Assembly: GCF_000797515.1 (NCBI RefSeq)
Contig: NZ_JSBN01000051.1
Coordinates: forward strand, 1-61,491
Direction of reading: 5' to 3'
Origin: Sphingomonas sp. Ant H11
GTDB taxonomy: Bacteria; Pseudomonadota; Alphaproteobacteria; Sphingomonadales; Sphingomonadaceae
Length of the DNA stretch: 61,491 nucleotides
How positions within the stretch are numbered: the first letter of the stretch is position 1; each line of letters opens with the position of its first letter. The notes below the pieces were generated by a model. That model was not told where the DNA came from. It did not search any database and worked only from the letters and a program-made list of their open reading frames with translations. The position numbers were made by a program, and so were the translations under genes. Positions 1 to 9,906 of the stretch are shown here, piece by piece.

Positions 1-23
1 GCCCGGCGGCCTTTTTCGTTCAA

Positions 24-41
24 GCGTCGCCCAGGCGACGC
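24..41. repeat. Perfect 8-bp inverted repeat
   Basis: GCGTCGCC and GGCGACGC are separated by two bases just beyond the stop codon of the SIMPL gene on the minus strand. It could form the hairpin of a terminator, but no T-run follows on the minus strand, so the role is uncertain. The C/T-rich bases at 11-18 may be the tail of a separate terminator for a gene left of the window. Confidence 0.35.
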
Positions 42-44
42 AGA

Positions 45-765
45 TTATTTGAGCAGGAAGCGTACCAACAGCGTCACCGACACTTCGGTTTCGCCCGCCG
101 CAACGGGGGTCGCGTCGCTCGCCTTCATCTGGCGGGCAAAGAGCATCGGCGGCTGTGGCGTCGCGCCGTCATTGGCACCGCTTTCCGCGATCGACACGAT
201 CCGTGCCACCGACAGCCCGGAAGCCTTGGCGTAAAGCTCGGCACGCGCCTGCGCGATCTTCACCGCCGAACTCCGCGCTTCATCAAGCGCCGCGTCGGGC
301 TGGTCGATCGAGAGGCTTGGCCCATCGATCTGGTTCGCGCCTTCCGCGACCAACGCATCCAGAATTGCCCCTGATTTGGCAACATCGTGAAAGCGAACGG
401 AGACGCTGTTGCTGGCTTGATAGCCTGTGACCACCGGGGCCTGCCCGTCTGCGTAGCGATATTGCGGACTGAGCGAGACATTGGCGGTGCGCACGTCGCG
501 AGCCGAGACTCCCGCCTTTTTTCAGCGCAGAGAGAACCCGGACCATGCGCGCGGCATTGTCCGACAGCGCCGCCGCTGCTGTCTGTCCTTGCGTAACCAC
601 CCCTGCCCGGATCGTCGCAACGTCGGGCACCCGCGCGACGTGCCCCTCCGCCGTGATATCGAGCAGGGTGCCATCGGGCAGCAAGGCCGGCGCGGTTTGC
701 GCGACAGCGGGGCTGACCGCCGCCAACATCAAAGCGGGGGCAAGCAGAAAGAAGGTCGAACGCAT
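45..765 (-). CDS. SIMPL domain (DUF541) periplasmic protein, frameshifted
   Basis: The N-terminus is a clear signal peptide (MRSTFFLLAPALMLAA, cleavage near AVAQ). The body matches the SIMPL/DUF541 (YggE-like) family: an ITAEGHV segment early, then LSPQYRY and a C-terminal EVSVTLLVRF strand. SIMPL proteins are exported and often linked to oxidative stress, but their biochemical role is not settled. The reading frame breaks near 518-525 in a run of six A (minus strand LKK region). Removing one A joins the two halves into one protein of about 239 residues. A GGGAG ribosome site precedes the ATG at 765. The family call is secure; whether the break is real is not. Confidence 0.8.
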
Positions 766-853
766 GAAAACACTCCCGGTAGAACGAACCGCTCTTCGGC
801 TCGCATTGTGCGGGCGACGATGGCAGCCTTCTCACCAACCGGAGATGAACAGA

Positions 854-1114
854 TTATCGATTACGCCGCACAACAACGATACGGTACAGAGCCAGGACAA
901 TAACCGCGCCGCCAGTCGCGGCCGCATAGTTCTCCCAGCCACCCACCAACGCGATGTGCATCGATTTGGCAATGAACCCCGCAAGAAACGCGCCCGCAAT
1001 GCCGATAAGAATCGTAACAATAAAGCCCCCCGGGTCTCTACCCGGCATGATGAGCTTGCCGAGCACGCCGGCAACCAGTCCGATCAGCAGCCAACCGAGA
1101 ATAGAACGTTCCAT
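854..1114 (-). CDS. GlsB/YeaQ/YmgE family stress-response membrane protein
   Basis: This is an 86-residue protein with three hydrophobic segments. It has the family pattern GWLLIGLVAGVLGK, then MPGRDPGG, then a Gly/Ala-rich second helix. These small inner-membrane proteins are induced by envelope or general stress in many bacteria; the molecular function is unknown. I took the ATG at 1114 rather than the upstream in-frame codon because the family begins directly before the first helix. It diverges from the RND operon at 1420. Confidence 0.85.
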   Translation of the reverse strand: MERSILGWLLIGLVAGVLGKLIMPGRDPGGFIVTILIGIAGAFLAGFIAKSMHIALVGGWENYAAATGGAVIVLALYRIVVVRRNR

Positions 1115-1419
1115 CGCCTTTTCTCCCATAGCGTCCGCATTGTGGCAATCCGGGCGAGCCTCGCGCCCGCCCTGCATCGATGCAAGCAGTTTGTTTCGAC
1201 ACCGTGACAAAATGGGGCCATAAGCGGACATAAAGCTGCGCGGTTGCGACCGATTCGCGCCGATCGTATTGCGAGCGGGCCAGAAACACGCCATGCCATA
1301 TTCTGACAGATCAGCCTCTTGAGGTTGGTGATCTATTTCTATAACACAGCAAGAATGAACGTCGGCAGCCGCACACTGTCGCGATAGGATGAGAGCCCAG
1401 GGGGCGGGGATTGACGCAC
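1115..1419. other. Divergent intergenic region between glsB-like gene and RND operon
   Basis: About 305 bases without a credible coding region. It must hold promoters for both flanking genes. A purine-rich GGGGGCGGGGA (1400-1410) serves as ribosome site for the downstream ATG at 1420. I see no strong operator, riboswitch or terminator. Confidence 0.5.
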
Positions 1420-2599
1420 ATGAACTATGAGACGCGGGCGATCGGCAATGAGGAGGTGCTCAGCCTACCGGGCGGCCCCGGGCGGCCGCGCTGGCGGCTG
1501 TTTGCCATTGTCGGCGCGGTGATTGTGCTGCTTTTGGTGGGCGGTTATCTGATCTTCGGTCGGAGCAGCCCACCCGCGGCCAAGCCGACAGAACAATTGC
1601 CGCTGGTATCGGTGGTGATCCCCGGCCGCTCCAGCGTCGCGCGCACGATTTCGGCAACGGGGTCGCTTGCCGCACGGCGTGACATGCCCGTCGGCGTCTC
1701 CGGCGAAGGCGGCATCGTGACCCGCGTGCTGGTCGAACCCGGCCAATGGGTCGAGAAGGGCCAAGTGCTGGCGCGAGTCGACCGCTCGGTGCAAACGCAG
1801 ACGGCGGCCTCGCTGGCCGCGCAGATCAAGGTCGCGCAGGCCGACGCGACGCTCGCCCAGTCCCAACTCGACCGCGCCAAGCAGTTGGTGTCGCGGGGCT
1901 TTATCTCCCGCTCCGACATCGACACCAAGACCGCGACTCGCGACGCCGCCGCCGCGCGCGTGAAGGTGGCCGAAGCGCAGCTGTCGCAGCAACAGGCGAG
2001 CAATGGTCGCCTGGACATTCGCGCACCCGCCGCCGGGCTGGTGCTGACGCGCAACGTCGAGGCCGGTCAGGTCGTCTCGGCGGGCTCGGGCGTGCTGTTC
2101 CGCATGGCGGAAAACGGCCAGTTGGAGCTGCGCGCGCAAGTCAGCGAAGCCGATCTGCGCGGGCTTCACGTAGGATCGCAGGCGAAGGTCACGCCGGTCG
2201 GCGGCAGCGACGTGTTTACCGGCGAGGTGTGGCAGGTCTCCCCCGTGATCGATCCGCAAACGCGTCAAGGCATCGCGCGCATCGCACTGTCCTATAACCC
2301 GCTCCTGCGACCCGGCGGCTTTGCTGCCGCAACCATCGTTTCGGGCTCGACCGACGTCCCGCAATTGCCCAACGCCTCGATCCAGAGCGATGAAAAGGGC
2401 AACTATGTCTATGTCGTCGGCCGACGACAAAGTTGTCCGGCGCGCGATCAAGGTCGGAGGGGTATCCGATTCGGGTGTCGCGATTGCGTCTGGACTGAAT
2501 GGCACCGAACGGGTCGTCCTGACGGCTGGCGCGTTTCTCAATCCGGGTCAAAAGGTAAAGCCGGCGCTGGTGACAGCGGACGCGGCGAACAAGAGGTAG
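1420..2599 (+). CDS. RND efflux periplasmic adaptor (MFP), frameshifted near 3' end
   Basis: A membrane-fusion protein of the HlyD/AcrA type linking an RND pump to an outer-membrane channel. It has a single N-terminal transmembrane anchor (residues about 20-45), a lipoyl-type half motif (VEPGQWVEKGQVLARVD), a coiled-coil rich in Ala/Gln, the second lipoyl half (IRAPAAGLVLTRNVEAGQ) and a beta-barrel. The frame is lost near 2418-2424 (GTCGTCGGCC). Skipping one G restores a typical C-terminal domain (ADDKVVRRAIKVG...) ending at 2599, four bases before the permease start. I chose the ATG at 1420 over the upstream TTG at 1411 because the purine-rich site fits it better. Confidence 0.85.
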
Positions 2600-2603
2600 G
2601 ACG

Positions 2604-5600
2604 ATGAGCTTCCGGAACATCTCTGCCTGGTCGATCCGCAACCCGGTTCCGTCGATCGTGCTGTTCGTCATGCTGACGATCGCCGGGATCGTCAGTTTTC
2701 GCAGCCTTGACGTGAACAACCAGCCGGACATCGATTTTCCGGTCGTTATCATCGATATCGCGCAGCCCGGTGCCGCGCCGAGCGAGTTGGAAACGCAGGT
2801 TACCCAGCGTGTCGAGGCTGCCGTTCGATCGCTGCAAGGAATCGACGAGATCGATTCGACCGTAACCGAAGGCGATTCGCAGACGATCGTCCAGCTCGCG
2901 ATCGGCACGCCGATCGATCGCGCGGTCGAGGACGTGCGCTCAGCCATCTCGCAAATCCGCAGCAATCTGCCCGAGGGCATTCTCGAACCGCAGATCATGC
3001 GCGCCGACACCACCGGCAACGATCTGGCCAGTTATGCCGCGATCAGCACCGACCTGACCGTCGAACAGCTGAGCTGGTACATCGACAATACCGTGTCGAA
3101 GGAATTGCTGTCGGTCTCGGGTCTGGCCGGGGTGCAGCGCAATGGCGGCGTCAACCGCGAAATCCGTGTCATTCTCGATCCCTTGAAGCTGTCGGCGCAG
3201 GGGCTCACCGCCGCGCAGGTCAACCAGCAATTGCGCCTGGTCAACCTCAACGCGGCCGGCGGGCGCGCCCAGATTGCGGGCTCGGAACAATCGGTGCGCG
3301 TGCTTGGCAATGCCCAGACCGCTTATGATCTCGGCCAGGTTCAAATCGCCACCGGCTCGGGCCGCACGATCAAGGTCGCGGATCTCGGCCGTGTCGAGGA
3401 TCTCTATGCCGAGCAGCGTTCGGCTTCGCAGCTCAACGGCCGCCAGGTGCTGAGCTTCGATTTCCAGCGCGCCAAGGGTGCCTCGGACGTCACCGTTTTC
3501 GAAGAAGCCGAAAAGAAGCTGGCCGCACTCGAAGAGCGCAATCCCAAGGTTCACTTCAAACGCATTTCGGACAGCGTCAAATATACCAAGGCGCAATATG
3601 ACGCGGCGATGGAGGCGATGGTCGAAGGGGCGGCACTCGCGGTGCTGATCGTCTTCGTCTTTCTGCGCGACTGGCGCTCGACGATCATCGCCGCGCTCGC
3701 CATCCCGCTCTCGGCAATCCCGACTTTCTGGGTGATGGAGCTGCTCGGCTTCACGCTCAACAACATGACCTTGATGGCGCTGAGCCTGGTGGCGGGCGTG
3801 CTGGTCGACGATGCGATCGTGGAAATCGAAAACATCGTTCGGCACATGCGGATGGGCAAATCGGCCTATCAGGCCGCGATCGACGCAGCCGACGAAATCG
3901 GGCTCGCCGTGCTGGCCACGACCATGGCGATCGTCGCGGTGTTCTTGCCAGTCGGCCTGATGCCAGGCATTTCGGGTGAGTTCTTCAAGAATTTCGGCCT
4001 GACCGTCGTCGCTTCGGTGCTGATGAGCCTTGCCGTCGCGCGCCTCATCACGCCGATGCTCGCCGCCTATTTTCTGAAGGCGCATGGCGAGGCCTCGCAC
4101 GGCGAGGGCCGGATCATGGATATCTATATGCGCATCCTGCAATGGACCTTGCTGCATCGCTGGTCGGCGGTGGTGGGTGGGGCCGCTGCATTCGGCGCAA
4201 CGATCTTCCTGTTCATGTCGATCCCCGCGACCTTCCAGCCGCTGCGCGACAGCGACAGCAGCACGGCGCTGGTCGAAATGGTGCCTGGCACGACGCTGGC
4301 CGAAACACAGGCCGTGGTGAACCGGGTTGCCGCGTTCCTGCAGAAGCAGCCAAGCGTGGAGTCGGTCTATTCGCGTGCCTTTGTCGGGAATGGCCGGGTG
4401 ACCGCCATTTTCAAACCCAAGCGCGAGCGCAAGATGAAGAGCTACGAGTTCGAGCGCTCGCTCGCACCGGCGCTCCAGGCCATTCCCGACGCCCGGGTTT
4501 CCTTCCGCTCGAGCAGCGGCTGGGGCGGCGGCGGGCGCGCGCTCACCGTCACGCTTGGTGGCGACGACCCCAAATTGCTCGCCGAAACCGGTGCCAAGCT
4601 GGTCGAGCAGATGTCCAAGCTCGGCGATGTCGTCGCGCCGCGCATCGCTGGCGATTTGAAACGCCCTGAAATCGTCATCACGCCGCATATGGATCTGGCG
4701 GCAAGCCTGGGCGTAACGACCGCAGCGATGTCCAACGCGATCCGGCTCGCGACGCTTGGCGATATCGACCAGAACAGCGCCAAATTCTCGCTGTCCGATC
4801 GCCAGATCCCGATCCGCGTCGCGCTCGACCAGGATTCGCGCCAGCGCCTGTCGACGATCCAGAACATCCCGGTGCAAACCGCCACCGGCGGCTCGGTCCC
4901 GCTCAACGTCGTCGCCGATATCGGCTTCGGTGCGGGGCCGACCAAGATCGAGCGCGTGGCGCAACAGCGGCAGTTGACTGTCGGTGCCGATCTCGCGCCG
5001 GGCGTCGTCAGTGGTACCGCACAGAAGGAAATCCATGCGCTGCCAATCATGAAGACCCTGCCGATGGGCGTCAAAGAGCTCGTTCTGGGTGAGTCGAAGT
5101 GGCAGAATGAGCTGATCAACAACTTCATCGTCGCGCTGTTCGCCGGTGTCGTGTTGCTGTTCGCGGTGCTGGTGCTGTTGTACCGGCGCTTGCTGCCGCC
5201 CTTCGTCAACGTCCTGTCGCTGGCGGTTGCGCCGCTCGGCGGGTTGCTTGGCCTGTGGATCACCAACACGCCGATTTCGATGCCCGTCTATATCGGCCTG
5301 ATCATGCTGCTCGGCATCGTCGCCAAGAACTCGATCCTGCTGATCGACTTCGCGCTCGAGGAGATGAACAAGGGCGTCGACAAGGTCGCCGCGATCATCG
5401 ACGCCGGGCACAAGCGCGCGCAGCCGATCGTGATGACCACGGTGGCGATGGTCGCTGGCATGATGCCGACCGCGCTGGCGCTCACCGGCGATGGCTCGTC
5501 ACGCGTACCGATGGGCATCACCGTGATCGGCGGTTTGACGATGTCGACGATCCTGACGCTGCTGATCGTACCGGCAAGCTTCAGCCTGGCGGTCGGCGTC

Positions 5601-5768
5601 GAAGCTCGGGTTGGTCCGTTCCTGCGCCGCAACCTGCTGACCTATCGCGCCGGCGACGATCATGGCCCGCTGATCGAAAACCGGCCGCGGCGGCCCGAAC
5701 TCGGCCCGGCTGGCCCATCGCGAATCGTGTATCAGCCGGGGGACGACGAGCCGCATCCCGCCGAGTGA
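2604..5768 (+). CDS. RND efflux transporter permease subunit (HAE1/AcrB type)
   Basis: A 1054-residue inner-membrane proton-driven pump, the usual length for the family. It has the N-terminal helix with IRNPVPSIVLFVML, the paired Asp in VDDAIVEIENIV (about D402-D403, equivalent to the proton-relay Asp pair of AcrB), and duplicated 6-helix halves with two large periplasmic loops. It follows the MFP gene by four bases and so forms a two-gene operon; no TolC gene is adjacent. The C-terminal 35 residues are hydrophilic and Pro/Arg-rich. The MdtB/MexF-like substrate range cannot be read from the sequence. Confidence 0.92.
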   Translation: MSFRNISAWSIRNPVPSIVLFVMLTIAGIVSFRSLDVNNQPDIDFPVVIIDIAQPGAAPSELETQVTQRVEAAVRSLQGIDEIDSTVTEGDSQTIVQLAIGTPIDRAVEDVRSAISQIRSNLPEGILEPQIMRADTTGNDLASYAAISTDLTVEQLSWYIDNTVSKELLSVSGLAGVQRNGGVNREIRVILDPLKLSAQGLTAAQVNQQLRLVNLNAAGGRAQIAGSEQSVRVLGNAQTAYDLGQVQIATGSGRTIKVADLGRVEDLYAEQRSASQLNGRQVLSFDFQRAKGASDVTVFEEAEKKLAALEERNPKVHFKRISDSVKYTKAQYDAAMEAMVEGAALAVLIVFVFLRDWRSTIIAALAIPLSAIPTFWVMELLGFTLNNMTLMALSLVAGVLVDDAIVEIENIVRHMRMGKSAYQAAIDAADEIGLAVLATTMAIVAVFLPVGLMPGISGEFFKNFGLTVVASVLMSLAVARLITPMLAAYFLKAHGEASHGEGRIMDIYMRILQWTLLHRWSAVVGGAAAFGATIFLFMSIPATFQPLRDSDSSTALVEMVPGTTLAETQAVVNRVAAFLQKQPSVESVYSRAFVGNGRVTAIFKPKRERKMKSYEFERSLAPALQAIPDARVSFRSSSGWGGGGRALTVTLGGDDPKLLAETGAKLVEQMSKLGDVVAPRIAGDLKRPEIVITPHMDLAASLGVTTAAMSNAIRLATLGDIDQNSAKFSLSDRQIPIRVALDQDSRQRLSTIQNIPVQTATGGSVPLNVVADIGFGAGPTKIERVAQQRQLTVGADLAPGVVSGTAQKEIHALPIMKTLPMGVKELVLGESKWQNELINNFIVALFAGVVLLFAVLVLLYRRLLPPFVNVLSLAVAPLGGLLGLWITNTPISMPVYIGLIMLLGIVAKNSILLIDFALEEMNKGVDKVAAIIDAGHKRAQPIVMTTVAMVAGMMPTALALTGDGSSRVPMGITVIGGLTMSTILTLLIVPASFSLAVGVEARVGPFLRRNLLTYRAGDDHGPLIENRPRRPELGPAGPSRIVYQPGDDEPHPAE

Positions 5769-5847
5769 GCAGGTTGGGCGAAGTCTGGGATCGCCCGAAA
5801 TTCGCTTTGCACTTGAACTATCGCCGCGTTCGGGGATTGGTCGGGGC

Positions 5848-7110
5848 ATGAGCCGTACCCGACCACCCCGCACCTTCGAGGCCCCGCCCGCTGGCCTGGT
5901 GCGGATGCGCTGGATCGCGGGCGGGCTGCTCGTGCTCATGGCGGCGACCTTCCTGATCGCGCGCGCCTTCGATGATCGCTATCCCGCACTCGGCTTCGTA
6001 CGGGCCTTTGCCGAGGCGGCGATGGTCGGCGGGCTGGCCGACTGGTTCGCGGTGACGGCCTTGTTCCGCCATCCGCTCGGCTTGCCCATCCCGCACACCG
6101 CGATCATCCCGCGCAACAAGGATCGCATCGGCACCACGCTCGCCGCTTTCCTGCGCGACAATTTCCTGATTCCGGGCGTCGTCGCGCGGCGCATGCGCGG
6201 GGTCGACATAGCCGGAGCGGCGGGCCGCTGGCTCGCCAATCCGCCCGGCGGCGATGGCCGGTTGCGACGCGGTGCCGCCGCCCTGGCCGCGCATATATTG
6301 GAAGCGTTCGACCAGCAGCGGCTCGGCGGAATGGTCAAGGCCGGGATCGGGCAACGGCTGCGCGCGCTCGACGTATCGCCTTTGCTCGGGCAGGCGTTGA
6401 GCGCGGCGATCGCCGAAGACAGGCATTTGCCGCTGCTCGACGGTATTGTGCGCTGGGGCGCACGGTTGCTGGCCTCCAACGAACAGCTTATCCGCCAGAT
6501 GGTGCATGACCGGGCAGGCAGCGTGATGCGCTGGACCGGGCTGGACGAGACGCTGGCGACCAAGATCATCGATGGCCTCAATGGCTTGCTGACCGGCATC
6601 GCCGAGGATCCCGACCACCCGTTGCGCGAAAAGGCCGAGGCGGGGCTCGCCGCGCTTGCCCATGATCTGATCAACGATCCCCGCATGCGCGAGCGCGTGG
6701 CGGCGGTGAAAAGCGAGATCATCGACAATCCCGCGATGCAGCGCTGGCTCGACGGGCTGTGGGAGCAGGCGCGCGGCGGTATGCTGCGGATCGCGCGCAA
6801 CCCTGATGCGATGCTGGCAGGCCCGGTCGGCGATGCGCTACGCCAGCTCGGCGAAACACTGCAGACCGATGCGAAGCTCCGCGCGACGATCAACCGGTTC
6901 GTGCGCCGCGCCGTGGTCGGCATGGCGGCGGATTATGGCGACGGCATCGTGCGGCTGGTGTCGGAAACGATCCAGGGCTGGGATGCGGGCACGATCACGC
7001 GCCGCCTGGAAAACGCGGTCGGCCGCGATCTACAATATATCCGCGTCAACGGAACGTTGGTCGGCGGCCTGGTCGGGCTGGCAATTCATGCAGTGGATGT
7101 CGCGTTGTAA
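5848..7110 (+). CDS. DUF445 domain-containing membrane protein (YjiN-like)
   Basis: A 420-residue protein with a hydrophobic N-terminal helix (about 28-46), the conserved DUF445 segment GGLADWFAVTALFRHPLG, and IPHTAIIPRNKDRIG right after it. The middle is long, helical and charged, and a C-terminal hydrophobic segment (LVGGLVGLAIHAVDVAL) re-enters the membrane. This matches the DUF445/YjiN family, whose function is unknown. It is convergent with the HAD phosphatase gene. Confidence 0.9.
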   Translation: MSRTRPPRTFEAPPAGLVRMRWIAGGLLVLMAATFLIARAFDDRYPALGFVRAFAEAAMVGGLADWFAVTALFRHPLGLPIPHTAIIPRNKDRIGTTLAAFLRDNFLIPGVVARRMRGVDIAGAAGRWLANPPGGDGRLRRGAAALAAHILEAFDQQRLGGMVKAGIGQRLRALDVSPLLGQALSAAIAEDRHLPLLDGIVRWGARLLASNEQLIRQMVHDRAGSVMRWTGLDETLATKIIDGLNGLLTGIAEDPDHPLREKAEAGLAALAHDLINDPRMRERVAAVKSEIIDNPAMQRWLDGLWEQARGGMLRIARNPDAMLAGPVGDALRQLGETLQTDAKLRATINRFVRRAVVGMAADYGDGIVRLVSETIQGWDAGTITRRLENAVGRDLQYIRVNGTLVGGLVGLAIHAVDVAL

Positions 7111-7136
7111 CGGTCGCCGAATACCCGGCCCGCGCC

Positions 7137-7807
7137 CTAACGCTCCCAATCCTCCACCGCCCAGCCGCGCGCGTGCGCCAGCGTGCGAAGCCGCCGGTGC
7201 GGGTTTGTGGCGATGCGACGTCGGCCCATTCCAGCGACGGCGCGTCCGACACATGGTCCGAATAGAAGCGCACCACGGCGTCGGCGCGCGCGATCCCCTG
7301 CGCTGCCAGCCACGCCTCGATCATCCGAAGCTTGGCCGCGCCATAGCAATTCTCCCCCGCGATGCGCGCGCGCAGGACGCCACCTTCCTGCACCACCCCG
7401 GTCGCGATCACGGCGTCGAAGCCGAGCCGTTCGGCGATCGCGCGCGCATAAAAGCCGTAGGACGCAGTCGCCAGGACCAGCCGATAGCCCGCGGCACGGT
7501 CCGCCGCGATCTGCGCGAGCGCACCAGCATAGACGCCCGTGCCCACGATCCGATCCGCGAATCGTGCCGCAGCGCGCGCTGCCACCGCCTCGGGCAAGGC
7601 GTTACCGAGCAGGAGCGCGTGCGTCCTTTCCTTCAACCCGGCCCGCCCGATCGCTCCGACAGCATAGCCCAACGTCGCCAGACCGGCGAGCGGGAGCAAG
7701 GCCAGCCGCCAGGGAGCCTCCGCCCATGCCGTGCGGACAAGGAACGAAGTCCAAGTCGGCGCGTATGTAATAGTCTTGTCCATATCGTAGACGCTAAGAT
7801 GGTGCAT
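7137..7807 (-). CDS. HAD-IB family hydrolase (phosphoserine phosphatase-like), frameshifted near 3' end
   Basis: Motif I is DMDKT (residues 8-12), with the nucleophile and acid/base Asp; motif II is LATASYGFY, and the motif III/IV region is YSDHVSDAP. This is the HAD-IB layout of SerB/PhoP-like phosphatases. The substrate is unknown; relatives act on phosphoserine, phosphatidylglycerophosphate or lyso-lipid phosphates. The frame breaks near 7210-7216. Adding one base gives the usual ending ATNPHRRLRTLA...GWAVEDWER and a stop at 7137. Without the correction the frame runs on into the DUF445 gene to 7046. Confidence 0.8.
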
Positions 7808-7870
7808 TGCAGCGCCATAGGATGTTCGAGCCTTGCCGATCTACCCCGATTGCAGCACAGAAGGCAGCAG

Positions 7871-8968
7871 ATGACCGATATGGCCGCCTTCTCGTTCGAC
7901 CGCGACACCGTGCGCTTCACGGGAAGCCTTTCGTTGGCGGCGATCGGGACGTTGCCCGAGCAATTGCGCGCTTTTCAGGGCGAGGTCGCGCATGTCGACC
8001 TGAGCGCGATCACGCGAATCGATACGGTGGGGGCATGGCTGATCCACCGCTTCGCCGCCGAGCATGATGCAGATGTCGTCGGGCTCGATGCCGATGGCGA
8101 ACATCTGCTGTCGCAAGTCGCCCATGCAGACCAGCCGGTGGCGATGCGCCCCGCCCCCGTTGGGAGCTTAACCCGCGTCGTCGGCGAAATCGGCGATGCG
8201 GTCGTCCAGACTGGACGCACGCTCTACGGCCTGCTCGGCTTTCTTGGCGCGACGCTGATCGCCTTCTGGCATGTGACGACCCACCCCAAGCGCTTTCGCT
8301 TCAATGCGGTGATCCAGCGTTTCGAAGTGGTGGGGGTGAGCGCGCTTGGCATCATCGGCCTGATGAGCTTTCTGATCGGCATCGTTATTGCACAGCAGGG
8401 AGCTGTGCAGTTGCAGCAATTCGGGGCGGAGTTCCTCACCATCAATCTGGTCGGGCGAATCACACTGCGCGAACTTGGCGTCTTGATGACCGCGATCATG
8501 GTCGCCGGGCGATCGGGCTCGGCCTTTGCCGCACAGATCGGCACGATGAAGCTGACCGAAGAAGTCGACGCGATGCGCACGATCGGCGTGTCGCCAATGG
8601 AGGCGCTGGTGCTGCCGCGCGTGCTGGCGACGGTGATCATGATGCCGCTGCTCGGCATGTACGCGTCGATCGTCGCGATCATCGGCGGTCTGCTGCTATG
8701 CTGGGTCTCGCTCGGAATTCCGCCGGTGACCTTCGTCCAGCGGCTGCGCGAAGTCGTGCCGATCACCGATCTTTATGTCGGGTTGGTGAAGGCACCGGTG
8801 TTCGGCCTCATCATTGCCGTGGCCGGTTGCTTCCAGGGCATGCTGGTGGAGGGCGACGCCGAACAGGTCGGCACCCGCACCACATCGGCGGTTGTGCAGG
8901 CGATCTTTCTGGTGATCGTGCTGGATGCCTTCTTCGCGGTCTTCTTCACCTCGATCGGCTGGATATGA
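7871..8968 (+). CDS. mlaE: MlaE-family ABC transporter permease with N-terminal STAS-like domain
   Basis: Integral-membrane subunit of the Mla system that moves phospholipids between the outer and inner membrane. The first ~110 residues are soluble and resemble the STAS domain fused to MlaE in many alphaproteobacteria (HVDLSAITRIDTVGAWL). The MlaE domain follows, with the conserved GRSGSAFAAQIGTMK and EEVDAMRTIGVSP segments and about five helices. The same frame stays open far upstream, so I chose the ATG at 7871, where the STAS-like domain begins. The stop overlaps the ATPase start by four bases (ATGA). Confidence 0.9.
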   Translation: MTDMAAFSFDRDTVRFTGSLSLAAIGTLPEQLRAFQGEVAHVDLSAITRIDTVGAWLIHRFAAEHDADVVGLDADGEHLLSQVAHADQPVAMRPAPVGSLTRVVGEIGDAVVQTGRTLYGLLGFLGATLIAFWHVTTHPKRFRFNAVIQRFEVVGVSALGIIGLMSFLIGIVIAQQGAVQLQQFGAEFLTINLVGRITLRELGVLMTAIMVAGRSGSAFAAQIGTMKLTEEVDAMRTIGVSPMEALVLPRVLATVIMMPLLGMYASIVAIIGGLLLCWVSLGIPPVTFVQRLREVVPITDLYVGLVKAPVFGLIIAVAGCFQGMLVEGDAEQVGTRTTSAVVQAIFLVIVLDAFFAVFFTSIGWI

Positions 8969-9906
8969 CGCGCGATAGCAAGGCAGACGATCCCGTCATC
9001 GTCGTGCGCGGTTTGCGCAGCGCGTTTGGCGACCAAGTGGTGCATGACGGCATCGACCTGACGGTGCGTCGTGGCGAAATTCTGGGTGTGGTGGGCGGCT
9101 CCGGCACCGGCAAATCGGTGCTGATGCGCTCGATCATCGGCTTACAGGTGCCGGTCGCGGGCGACGTCGAGGTGTTTGGCGAATCGACCGTCAATCGCGA
9201 GGAAATCGACCTCACCGGGCTGACCAAGCGCTGGGGCGTGCTGTTCCAGGGAGGGGCGCTGTTTTCGACGCTGACCGTGGCCGAGAATGTGCAAGTGCCG
9301 CTGCGCGAATTCTATCCCGATCTGGAAGGCGCGCTGCTCGACGAAATCGCGGCGTACAAGGTGGTGATGACCGGTCTGCCAGCCGACGCAGGGCCGAAAT
9401 TCCCCGCCGAACTGTCGGGCGGCATGAAGAAGCGTGCCGGGCTAGCGCGGGCGCTGGCGCTGGATCCGGAACTGCTGTTCCTGGACGAACCGACCGCAGG
9501 GCTCGATCCGATCGGTGCGGCTGCGTTCGACGAACTCACCGCCTCGCTGCAAAAGACGCTGGGGCTGACGGTGTTCCTCATCACACACGATCTCGATACG
9601 CTCTACGCGATTTGCGACCGCGTCGCCGTGCTGGCCGACAAGAAGGTGATTGCGGTGGGCACGATCGACGAACTGCTGGCGCTCGACCACCCTTGGATCC
9701 AGGAATATTTCAAGGGGCCGCGCGGGCGCGCCGCGATCGCCACAGTCCACAACAATGAAGACGCGCGCAAGCGAAAGGCAGTAGCTGATGGAAACCCGCT
9801 CGAACCATGTTCTGGTCGGCACCGTCGTGCTGATCCTGATCGCGGTGATGTTGTTGTTCCTGGTGTGGATCGCACGCTGGGGCACCGCCACCGACAAGGA
9901 ATATGA
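8965..9906 (+). CDS. mlaF: MlaF-family ABC transporter ATP-binding protein
   Basis: The ATPase subunit of the Mla lipid transporter. Walker A is GGSGTGKS (about residues 44-51), the signature is LSGGMKKRAGLARAL, Walker B is LLFLDEPTAGLD, and the switch His lies in LITHDLD. It starts inside the mlaE stop (ATGA). The C-terminus is odd: the frame runs 119 bases into mlaD, giving a ~40-residue Arg-rich tail after the normal end (near the GPRGRAA segment). A one-base error near 9775-9785 could hide the true stop close to the mlaD start. Confidence 0.88.
   Translation: MTRDSKADDPVIVVRGLRSAFGDQVVHDGIDLTVRRGEILGVVGGSGTGKSVLMRSIIGLQVPVAGDVEVFGESTVNREEIDLTGLTKRWGVLFQGGALFSTLTVAENVQVPLREFYPDLEGALLDEIAAYKVVMTGLPADAGPKFPAELSGGMKKRAGLARALALDPELLFLDEPTAGLDPIGAAAFDELTASLQKTLGLTVFLITHDLDTLYAICDRVAVLADKKVIAVGTIDELLALDHPWIQEYFKGPRGRAAIATVHNNEDARKRKAVADGNPLEPCSGRHRRADPDRGDVVVPGVDRTLGHRHRQGI

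Noticed and set aside
2940..5411. An 823-codon open frame antisense to the RND permease
   Set aside because: It is a high-GC shadow of the permease: low-complexity Arg/Asp/Gln/His composition and no domain.
6806..7870. Upstream extension of the MlaE frame by over 350 codons
   Set aside because: It crosses the DUF445 and HAD genes and has no homology; the STAS-like domain starts at 7871.
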